This document shows, piece by piece, positions 4,956 to 10,634 of a stretch of 10,634 nt of DNA. Numbering within the stretch: the stretch's first letter is position 1; the number at the start of each line of letters is the position of its first letter. Below the pieces are notes generated by a model, which ran no database searches, was not told the origin of the DNA, and saw only the letters and a program-made list of their open reading frames with translations. Made by a program: the position numbers and the translations under genes. The stretch spans positions 1 to 10,634 of the forward strand of contig JBOHPP010000019.1 of the NCBI GenBank assembly GCA_050731755.1, given 5' to 3'. Source of the DNA: JBOHPP01 sp050731755. GTDB taxonomy: Bacteria; Methylomirabilota; Methylomirabilia; Rokubacteriales; CSP1-6.

Positions 4956-6509
4956 GGGGATGTCCCGGTCTCTGTTGAACTTGAGAACTGAGTAGCGATG
5001 GCTCCCGGGTCGGCGTGAGAATCGCGTCGACCAAGACAAACGGTCCCCACGACCGGGGCCAAGGAGCCGCCAATGACGAAGAGAACCGCGGAAGCGCAGC
5101 GAACGCAAGCAGAGAATGGGGCCGGCCCGGAGCTGGCTCACCTGGTGGAGCCGATGCTCGCCGGGATGACGATCACGCGCCATCACCTGCTCGCGTGGGT
5201 GCATGCGCACGGACTGGCCGCTCTGGACGAGCTGTTCCGCGAGGAGGCCGTGGCCTTGGCTGGGCCGAAGGGCCGGCATCAGATCCAGCGCACGCATCAT
5301 CACTGGGGCACGACGGCCACCGAGCTGACGTTCGGCGGCCGACGCGTCCAGATCCACCGGCCCCGGGTGCGGGGGACGACCGGCGGGGAAGCGACCTTGC
5401 CGTCGGTGGCGGTGTTTCGGGGCCGGGATCCGCTGACCGCGCGGATGATGCAGCAGCTTCTCGCCGGGGTGTCGATGCGCCACTACGAGGACAGTCTCGA
5501 GGCGCGGCCGCGCGGGCGGCGCACCCGAGGCAGCAGCAAGAGTGCCGTCAGTCGGACCGTGGTACGGCGGACCCGGCAGCGACTGCACGCGCAGCTCACG
5601 CGGCGCCTGGAGGGGCTCGAGGTGGTGGCCCTGTTCATGGATGGCGTCGTGGTGGCGCAGCCGACGGTGATCGTGGTCCTGGGGATCACGCGCGACGGGA
5701 CCAAGGTCCCGCTGGGGCTGCGCTGGGGCTCGCCGGAGAACGCCGTGGTGTGCCCCGAGCTGCTGCAGGACTTGCTGGCCCGCGGGCTCCCGCTCGCCGG
5801 GCGCGTGCTGTGCGTGATCGACGGAGGCAAGGGGCTGCGCAAGGCGCTCGGCGCTGTGCTCGGCGACGCCGCGGTGATCCAACGCTGCCAGCTCCACAAG
5901 GGGCGCAACCTCGATGCCCTCGTGCCAAAGTGGCGGCAGGCCTACGTCCGGGCCGCCCTGCGCCGGGCCTATCAGGCGGCCAGCGCGACGATGGCACGCC
6001 GCCAGCTGACGGCCCTCGCGACGTGGCTGGAGCGAAATGGCCAGGCCGATGCCGCCACCAGTGGGCGCGAAGGCTTGGAGGAAACGCTCACGGTGCTGAA
6101 GCTGGGACTGCCCCCGCGGCTCCGCCGCTTCTTCGCGACGACGAACTGCATCGAGAATCTGATCGGCACCCTGCGCCACGTCACGCGGAACATCAAGCGC
6201 TGGCGCGACGGGGACATGCGACGGCGGTGGGTCGGGCTCGGCCTGCTCCGCGCCGCCGAGGGCTTCCGGCGCATCAAGCGGCATGGCGAGCTGAGCGCGC
6301 TCGTGACCGCGCTCGCCGCCGCGACCGCCTCGGAGCGCGCCGCGTGAGCCGCCGCGGCCACCGTCTCCGCAACGCGAGGGCCACAATCGGCTCAGGATCG
6401 ATCTTCTCGCAGGGGACCGCTATGTCGGTATCCCCCGCGTTGCTGTGAACTGAGGGTATGATGCCTGCCGCCGCGCTCAGCCAAGTTCAACAGCGGGCGG
6501 GACAACCCC
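4956..6509 (+). mobile_element. IS256-family insertion sequence, IS-B
   Basis: This is a complete element of 1554 bp with 28-bp terminal inverted repeats that match at 24 positions (left starts GGGGATGTCCCG, right reverse-complement GGGGTTGTCCCG). It is flanked by the perfect 8-bp duplication CACGGGTT, so it is a single clean insertion. It lies between the 3' end of intI and the first cassette, splitting the probable attI region, with its transposase reading against the cassettes. It is a diverged relative of IS-A rather than a fresh copy, judging from about 60 amino-acid differences in the transposase. Confidence 0.95.
5073..6347 (+). CDS. IS256-family transposase (IS-B)
   Basis: The product is 424 residues, the same length as the IS-A transposase and alignable without gaps. 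The DDE residues are present: Asp190 in FMDGVVV, Asp250 in VIDGGKG and Glu361 in NCIENLIG. The ribosome site AAGGAG precedes the ATG at 5073. Differences from IS-A are spread over the whole protein, with clusters at the extreme N-terminus, around residues 300-307 and in the last dozen residues. The frame is open and both ends of the element are intact, so it may be mobile. Confidence 0.95.
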   Translation: MTKRTAEAQRTQAENGAGPELAHLVEPMLAGMTITRHHLLAWVHAHGLAALDELFREEAVALAGPKGRHQIQRTHHHWGTTATELTFGGRRVQIHRPRVRGTTGGEATLPSVAVFRGRDPLTARMMQQLLAGVSMRHYEDSLEARPRGRRTRGSSKSAVSRTVVRRTRQRLHAQLTRRLEGLEVVALFMDGVVVAQPTVIVVLGITRDGTKVPLGLRWGSPENAVVCPELLQDLLARGLPLAGRVLCVIDGGKGLRKALGAVLGDAAVIQRCQLHKGRNLDALVPKWRQAYVRAALRRAYQAASATMARRQLTALATWLERNGQADAATSGREGLEETLTVLKLGLPPRLRRFFATTNCIENLIGTLRHVTRNIKRWRDGDMRRRWVGLGLLRAAEGFRRIKRHGELSALVTALAAATASERAA

Positions 6510-6517
6510 CACGGGTT
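6510..6517. repeat. Target-site duplication, right of IS-B
   Basis: CACGGGTT immediately follows the right end of IS-B and is identical to 4948-4955. Confidence 0.9.
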
Positions 6518-6548
6518 TCCATGTGGAGGCTGCGCTTCCGCACGATCG

Positions 6549-6576
6549 GATAGGCTGCAGAGTCCCACAGCCTATC
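6549..6576. repeat. 9-bp inverted repeat GATAGGCTG, intI side of attI region
   Basis: GATAGGCTG (6549-6557) and CAGCCTATC (6568-6576) form a perfect stem with a 10-nt loop. There is no T-tract, so a simple Rho-independent terminator for intI is not well supported. The half-sites are the same as at 4851-4903. With IS-B and one duplication removed, the two palindromes would be about 84 bp apart. Confidence 0.7.
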
Positions 6577-6591
6577 TCGTCGCAGTTGGGT

Positions 6592-7599
6592 TCAAACGCA
6601 GCGTGCCGGGTCATGGGGCGAACATCCGATCGACCGGACTCCGCACGGCGGCCGGGCCGCGGTTGAGGACGTGCTGTAGATCATTGTGGTGCTCACGTCC
6701 CGATGTCCCAGCAGTTCCTGCACGGTGCGGATGTCGTGGCCGTCCTCGAGCAGATGCGTCGCGAACGAGTGGCGGAGTGAGTGAGGGCTGGCGCGCTTGG
6801 CAATCCCGGCCCGGCGCACGGCATCCTTCACGGCGCGCTGCAGGACGGACTCGTGCAGGTGGTGCCGGCGCAGCTGGCCGGTCAGCCGATCGCGGTAGAT
6901 GCGTGTGGCAGGGAAGACCCATTGCCAGGCCCATTCTCGGCCGGCGTTTGGGTATTTCCGGAGCAGAGCGGTTGGCAGCTCTACCCAGCCCGCCCCCACG
7001 GTCAGATCGCGTTGATGCTGGGCACGGACACCCGCGAGGTGCCGCGCGAGATCCGCCTTGACCACGGCCGGCAGCATCGTGACTCGGTCCTTGTCGCCCT
7101 TACCGCCACGGACGACGATCTGGTTCGCAGAGAAGTCGACATCCTGGACTCGGAGCCGGCAGCACTCGAGCACTCGGCGCCCGGCGCCATAGAGGAGGCA
7201 AGCCATGAGGCGTGGCATGCCGTCGAGCCGCCCGAGCACGGCGCGGACGTCCCCGCGTGTGAGGACGACCGGCAGCCGCTCGGGGCGCTTGGCGCGCACG
7301 ATGTGGTCGAGCCACGGGAGATCGACTTCCAGCACGTCGCGATAGAGGAACAGGAGGGCGCTCAGGGCTTGGTTCTGGGTAGAGGCGGCGACGCGGCCGT
7401 CGACCGCAAGCGAAGTGAGGAACCCCGTGATCTCAGGCGCCCCCATCTCCGCGGGATGGCGCTTGCCGTGAAAGAAGATGTACCGGCGAATCCAGGCTAC
7501 GTAGGCGTCTTCGGTGCGGACGCTGTAATGTCGGGCGCGCAGAGCGGCGCGGACGCGGTCGTGGACTGGCCCGGCGCGCGGCGTCGTTTTCTCGGACGG
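6592..7599 (-). CDS. intI: Integron integrase IntI (frameshifted C-terminus, start unclear)
   Basis: This is a tyrosine recombinase that would integrate and excise gene cassettes at attI and attC. The N-terminal SAM-like domain reads LRARHYSVRTEDAYVAWIRR and FFHGKRHPAEM. The catalytic residues are visible: Arg in GAGRRVLE, Lys in GGKGDKDR, His and Arg in PHSLRHSFATH, His in LLGHRD and Tyr in TTMIY (6676-6678). The IntI-specific insertion YPNAGREWAWQWVFP, followed by RRHHLHESVLQRAVK, separates it from Xer and phage integrases. One base appears missing directly after the Tyr: the next frame gives HVLNRGPAAVRSPVDRMFAP with a stop at 6611, the normal IntI ending, whereas this frame runs on to 6592. 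The frame is open up from 7599 with homology from about 7566, but no ATG/GTG/TTG lies upstream of ATG 7446, so the N-terminus may also be frameshifted. Confidence 0.9.
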   Translation of the reverse strand, partial: PSEKTTPRAGPVHDRVRAALRARHYSVRTEDAYVAWIRRYIFFHGKRHPAEMGAPEITGFLTSLAVDGRVAASTQNQALSALLFLYRDVLEVDLPWLDHIVRAKRPERLPVVLTRGDVRAVLGRLDGMPRLMACLLYGAGRRVLECCRLRVQDVDFSANQIVVRGGKGDKDRVTMLPAVVKADLARHLAGVRAQHQRDLTVGAGWVELPTALLRKYPNAGREWAWQWVFPATRIYRDRLTGQLRRHHLHESVLQRAVKDAVRRAGIAKRASPHSLRHSFATHLLEDGHDIRTVQELLGHRDVSTTMIYSTSSTAARPPCGVRSIGCSPHDPARCV

Positions 7600-7820
7600 T
7601 CAGCGGACGCCGGTGAGCCGCTCTAGCGACGTCCAACTCCGGCCCGATGGTCTTCAGGAGCCCCGTGACCGCCGCCCCCTTTCGTTCCGGATCTGTGGAA
7701 TATAGCGTGCTGCTCCCATGGCGGCCAGCTGTATCTGACCGGAGACGGCCATTCGGCGCTTGGGCCCACGCTGCTCTCCTAGCGCGTTGACCCGCGGGGT
7801 TCATCGACGACTCTGACGAT
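7600..7820. other. Spacer between the flavin-oxidoreductase operon and intI
   Basis: About 220 bp without a convincing gene. The minus-strand sequence holds TATATT near 7695 that could be a -10 box for intI, but no fitting -35 or LexA-type operator was found. A frame running through it (minus strand, stop at 7433) overlaps the intI N-terminus in another phase and may contain the original intI start if a frameshift occurred. Confidence 0.4.
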
Positions 7821-8882
7821 TCATCGGAACCGGGGCATGACCTCGCGGGCGAACAGCTCCATCGAGCGGCGGATCTTGTCCTGGGGCAGGCCGCCGAAGT
7901 TCATCCAGCAGAGCACCTGGCCCACACCCATCTGGCGCATGGTCTCGATGTGGCGGGCCACGGTGTCGGGCGAGCCGAAGGCCAACGTCTCGCGCACGAG
8001 GCCTTCCCAGGTCACTTTGCCCAGGCGCTCGGCCATGGCCCGGAAGGCCGGCTGCAGGCTGGGGTGCGAGTCCTCGATCCGCTCGGGAATGACGAACCGC
8101 CGGAACGACTCCTGGTACCAGAGCTCGTACGGCTTGGCTTCCTCAAACGCACGCACGTCGGTCTCGGCCACGTAGATCTGGCGGGAGACGCCCCAGCGGC
8201 TCAGCAGGTCACGGACCTCAGCCTCCGTGCGGCCGGACTTTCTAAGCGTGTCCGTATAGATGTCGCGGTTGGTGACGAGCTGGTCAACCGTCCCATAGAG
8301 GATGGAGTTGAGCATCGGCCAGCCGCGCAGCGCGGTGTTCTCGATGCCGTCCTTGCTCACGCACACCTGGTAGAGCGGGGGATGCGGCTTCTGCACGGGC
8401 TTGGGGATCACGCGGGCTTCGGGAATGCGGTAGAAGCGGCCCTCGTGGCTGAAGCGTTCCTCGGTCCAGGCCCGCAGCACGATGCTCACCGTCTCGTCGA
8501 AGCGCTCGCGGCTCTCCTCCTGGGGCACGTGATAGCCCTTGAACTCGGCCGGGCGGTTGCCGCGCCCCACGCCCACGTCCAGGCGCCCGCCGGAGATGAT
8601 GTCGATCAGCGCGGTCTGCTCGGCCAGGCGCAGCGGATGGTGGAAGGGCAGGATGAAGGCGGCCAGGCCGATGCGCACGCGGCGGGTCCGGGAGGCGGCG
8701 GCCGCGGCCAGCGTGGCCGGATCCACGGCCAGACCGTAATCGATGAAGTGGTGCTCGGTGAGCCACACCTCGTCGAAGCCCAGCTCCTCGGCCCACTCCA
8801 TCTGCCGGAGCTCGTCGTGGATGATGCCGGCGTGCTCGAGCCCCGGCGGCGCCTGAAAGAAGAAGAACGTCCCGAACCGCAT
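7821..8882 (-). CDS. LLM-class flavin-dependent oxidoreductase
   Basis: This is a 353-residue luciferase-like monooxygenase with a TIM-barrel fold that uses FMN or F420; the substrate cannot be read from the sequence. The start MRFGTFFFFQAPPG forms the first strand. WAEELGFDEVWLTEHHF carries the conserved 'G.D..W..EHH' motif, and LPFHHPLRLAEQ and SGGRLDVGVGRG are hallmark segments of the family. The length fits group A-type luciferase-like enzymes. Its ATG begins one base after the stop of the dehydrogenase gene, so the two are almost certainly co-transcribed. It is the last gene of the operon; the stop is followed by about 220 bp before the intI frame. Confidence 0.93.
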   Translation of the reverse strand: MRFGTFFFFQAPPGLEHAGIIHDELRQMEWAEELGFDEVWLTEHHFIDYGLAVDPATLAAAAASRTRRVRIGLAAFILPFHHPLRLAEQTALIDIISGGRLDVGVGRGNRPAEFKGYHVPQEESRERFDETVSIVLRAWTEERFSHEGRFYRIPEARVIPKPVQKPHPPLYQVCVSKDGIENTALRGWPMLNSILYGTVDQLVTNRDIYTDTLRKSGRTEAEVRDLLSRWGVSRQIYVAETDVRAFEEAKPYELWYQESFRRFVIPERIEDSHPSLQPAFRAMAERLGKVTWEGLVRETLAFGSPDTVARHIETMRQMGVGQVLCWMNFGGLPQDKIRRSMELFAREVMPRFR

Positions 8883-8883
8883 G

Positions 8884-9762
8884 TCAGTCCCCCATCCCGG
8901 CCATGCGTTCCAGCGTGGTGATCAGCGCGGCCAGGTCCTCGCCGCCGTGACCGGCGGCGACCATGGCCGTCGTGAGCTGCTGGGCGAGGCTGGTGAGCGG
9001 CAGCGCCACGCCCAGACGCAGTCCCTCGTCCAGCATGAGCTTGAAGTCTTTCAGGAACAGGTCGGCCTTCATCTGGGGCTCGAAGCGGCGCTGGACCATG
9101 AGCGGGCCGCGCACGTCGAGCATCCGCGAGCCGGCCGCGCTCTCGCGCAGGATGTCGAGCAACCGCGCCGGATCGAGCCCGCCCTTGGTGCCCAGCACCA
9201 GCGCCTCGGCGACGGCCGCGGTGTTGAGGCCGACCAGGAGGTTGGTGACCAGCTTGACCAGCGAGGCCTGACCGATCTCGCCCACGTGCAGCGTCTTGCG
9301 GGCGATGGCGTCGAAGACCGGCCGGCAGGTCTCGAGCAGCGCGCGGTCGCCGCCCACGAAGATCGTGCAGTCCCCCCGCGCGACCATGGCGCTCGTCCCG
9401 CTCATGGGCGCGTCGAGGAAGCCCAGGCCCCGGGCGGCCGCCGCCCCGGCCAGCGTCCGCGTCAAGCCCGGCGAGATCGTGCTCATCTGGATGATGGTGG
9501 CCCCACGTCGCGCCGTCTCCACGAGCCCGCCCGGGCCGCGCACCACGGCGTCGGCGCTGTCGAGCGACGGCAGGATGGTGAAGATCGCGTCCGCGGCGGC
9601 CGCCTCGGCGACGCTGGCCACCGCCTTGAGCCCACGGTCGGACAGCGCCCGCATGACGTCCGGGCGCGTGTCGTAACCCACTACCTCGAGGCCGGCTTCC
9701 AGGAGCCGGGAGGCCACCGCGCCACCCAGAAGACCCACGCCGACGATGCCGATGCGCCTCAT
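8884..9762 (-). CDS. NAD(P)-dependent oxidoreductase, 3-hydroxyisobutyrate dehydrogenase family
   Basis: This is a 292-residue beta-hydroxyacid dehydrogenase. Residues 4-13 hold the Rossmann motif IGIVGVGLLG, ending at an acidic residue in GYDTRP that favours NAD over NADP. The substrate-binding signature FLDAPMSGTSAMVARG is at about 115-130, and the catalytic Lys170 with Asn174 is in GQASLVKLVTN. The all-helical C-terminal domain follows. The ATG at 9762 is chosen over one eight codons upstream because GAGGAG precedes it at the right distance and overlaps the stop of the MerB-like gene. The protein would reduce or oxidise a small 2- or 3-hydroxy acid; the exact substrate is not evident. It lies in a four-gene operon. 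Confidence 0.93.
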   Translation of the reverse strand: MRRIGIVGVGLLGGAVASRLLEAGLEVVGYDTRPDVMRALSDRGLKAVASVAEAAAADAIFTILPSLDSADAVVRGPGGLVETARRGATIIQMSTISPGLTRTLAGAAAARGLGFLDAPMSGTSAMVARGDCTIFVGGDRALLETCRPVFDAIARKTLHVGEIGQASLVKLVTNLLVGLNTAAVAEALVLGTKGGLDPARLLDILRESAAGSRMLDVRGPLMVQRRFEPQMKADLFLKDFKLMLDEGLRLGVALPLTSLAQQLTTAMVAAGHGGEDLAALITTLERMAGMGD

Positions 9763-9772
9763 CACTCGCTCC

Positions 9773-10483
9773 TCAATTCCCGCCAAGCCAGAACGGTGTC
9801 GCCCGGCCCAGCCGCTCGAGCACCTGGCGCCGCTCCTCGTAGCGCTTGGGATACCAAAAGGAGAGATAGTTGTGGTCCAGCAGGTGACGCCGACTCGGCG
9901 TTCCGAACAACGCCGCCAGATCGGCGAGGGCGATCAGACCCTCTCCGGATCTCGGGTTGAAGAGTGCCCACTGGCGGACGTGCTCTTCCGACCGGAAGAG
10001 ATTCATCCCGCTTCAGATGAATGGCAGCCTGGCTTTTGCCACGGTCCAGGGGTGGTTGAGATGTCCGACGGTCTCGGCCGGCTCCACGTGCAGCAAGCGC
10101 CCATCCTGCATCTCCAGCCTGATGGGGTCACCGCAGTCCAGACAGGGCGCTTCGATGCGCACCACGCGACCGGTAAAGAGCCAGGTGACCGCCAGTGACT
10201 CGAATCCACACTGGGCGAACCATCGCTGCTGGCCACCGACCGAGATCCGGTGCTGGGTCGGCAAGTTGTTGAAGGGCGGAAACGACGCGATGTAGTCAGT
10301 CTCGGGGAACAGCCAGCCGGGGACGAAGGCCTCGATGACGGCGTGGAGCAGGCGCCGACCTTCCTCGACCCGGCGGTCCAGGGCGCGGGCGAGCTCGGTG
10401 TAGTGCGGCGCCTGTCCGGTCTCCACCAGGCGTCGCATGATGGCCTGAAAGGTGCGATCGAGCGTATCGGTATCCGTCGTCAT
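9773..10483 (-). CDS. MerB-like (alkylmercury lyase family) probable selenoprotein, Sec157
   Basis: Two open segments in one frame (10483-10016 and 10012-9773) are separated only by TGA at 10013-10015. Read through, they give a 236-residue protein. The N-terminal part is a winged-helix-like domain (APHYTELARALDRRVEEGRR). WFAQCGFESL aligns with MerB WCALDTL (Cys96 region), with Glu near the position of Asp99. EAPCLDCGDPIRLEM aligns with the Cys117 region. LPFI-U-SGMNLFRSEEHV aligns with MerB SFCCHVHFF, putting the TGA at catalytic Cys159. GEGLIALADLAALFG then matches EGLAIVSVHEAFGLG. A hairpin with a GGTC loop 19 nt after the TGA supports selenocysteine insertion. MerB cleaves carbon-mercury bonds; the substrate of this divergent member is unknown. 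The ATG overlaps the ABC ATPase stop (ATGA). The alternative is a nonsense-mutated gene. Confidence 0.75.
9974..10011 (-). promoter_or_regulatory. Putative bacterial SECIS element
   Basis: Immediately downstream of the in-frame TGA, CTCTTCC-GGTC-GGAAGAG (9983-10000) forms a perfect 7-bp stem with a GGUC apical loop. The loop begins 19 nt after the UGA, and a lower stem GCGGG/UCCGC can extend the structure. Bacterial SECIS elements recognised by SelB carry an apical loop with early G residues about 16-37 nt after the UGA, and E. coli fdhF also shows GGUC in its loop. The fold was found by eye, not computed. Confidence 0.7.
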
Positions 10484-10634
10484 CCTGTCCCCGCCGGTAC
10501 CTGTCCCAGGCCAAGGTACCTCGACTTGATCTCCTCGTTCTGCCACAGCTCCTGGGGGCCGCCCGAATACACGATGCGGCCGCGCGACAGCACGTGGACG
10601 TGGTCGGCCACCCGGAGGGCCAGCGGCAGGTTCT
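10480..10634 (-). CDS. livF: Branched-chain amino-acid ABC transporter ATP-binding protein LivF, C-terminal part
   Basis: The frame enters from the right edge and gives NLPLALRVADHVHVLSRGRI, VYSGGPQELW and KSRYLGLG before a TGA at 10480-10482. This is the C-terminus of LivF-type ATPases: the end of the 'EQN...AL..ADR..VL..GRIV..G' switch-region strand and helix, then a short 'YLG' tail. The Walker motifs lie beyond the window. LivF powers uptake of branched-chain amino acids or related small acids together with LivG/H/M and a periplasmic binding protein. Its stop overlaps the start of the MerB-like gene by the ATGA motif, which suggests translational coupling. Confidence 0.85.
   Translation of the reverse strand, partial: NLPLALRVADHVHVLSRGRIVYSGGPQELWQNEEIKSRYLGLGQVPAGTG

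Noticed and set aside
547..6509. Composite transposon formed by the two IS256 elements around the cassette array
   Set aside because: IS-B has its own perfect 8-bp duplication, the outer flanks (CGTAGCCG and CACGGGTT) do not match, and the two IS differ by about 14% in protein sequence.
6549..6576. Rho-independent terminator for intI
   Set aside because: The stem is perfect but there is no U-tract on either strand, and the same half-sites recur at 4851-4903, pointing to another role.
6781..7626. Plus-strand 281-codon frame opposite intI
   Set aside because: Shadow of the integrase gene; no recognisable domain and intI motifs are unmistakable on the other strand.
7950..9960. Long plus-strand frames opposite the flavin oxidoreductase and dehydrogenase genes
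   Set aside because: His/Arg/Ala/Gly-rich antisense translations of well-conserved minus-strand enzymes, typical of high-GC coding DNA.
9773..10006. A separate 77-residue gene starting at ATG 10006 downstream of the MerB-like fragment
   Set aside because: It is in the same frame, three codons after the TGA, and continues the MerB-like domain; a read-through selenoprotein explains it better than a stand-alone gene.

Overview
This GC-rich window looks like the chromosome of an environmental bacterium. The LLM flavin oxidoreductase, 3-hydroxyisobutyrate-dehydrogenase-like and branched-chain amino-acid ABC genes, and a probable selenoprotein, would fit an uncultured soil lineage such as Rokubacteria/Methylomirabilota. 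That placement is a guess from gene style, not from a marker gene.

Layout, left to right: (1) 1-546 is mobile-element debris, with the C-terminal tail of a transposase followed by the N-terminal part of a 'beta family' protein gene. (2) 547-2102 is an intact IS256-family element (IS-A) with no target duplication, which cuts a different gene on each side. (3) 2103-4835 is an integron cassette array read on the minus strand. In transcription order (descending coordinates) it holds: two small unknown proteins + attC; hicA-hicB + attC; a 113-aa unknown + attC; a 96-aa unknown + attC; an antitoxin/ParE-RelE toxin pair + attC; and a DinB-like gene whose 3' part is lost at IS-A. Each attC was recognised as an imperfect palindrome lying between the stop of one cassette gene and the start of the next. 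(4) 4836-6591 is the probable attI region. It carries two GGATAGGCTG palindromes and is split by a second IS256-family element (IS-B, 4956-6509) with an 8-bp target duplication. (5) 6592-7599 is an integron integrase gene, intI, also on the minus strand, so its 3' end faces the cassettes. This is the 'inverted' arrangement. The gene appears frameshifted just after the catalytic tyrosine and has no clear start codon.

(6) 7821-10634 is a tight minus-strand operon: the end of a LivF-type ABC ATPase, a MerB-like (alkylmercury lyase family) gene with an in-frame TGA, a 3-hydroxyisobutyrate-dehydrogenase-family reductase and an LLM-class flavin oxidoreductase. The TGA falls where MerB has its catalytic Cys159. 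It is followed by a hairpin with a GGUC apical loop 19 nt downstream, as expected of a bacterial SECIS element, so the gene probably encodes a selenoprotein.

The two most notable results are the inverted integron with its toxin-antitoxin cassettes and IS remodelling, and the candidate MerB-like selenoprotein.
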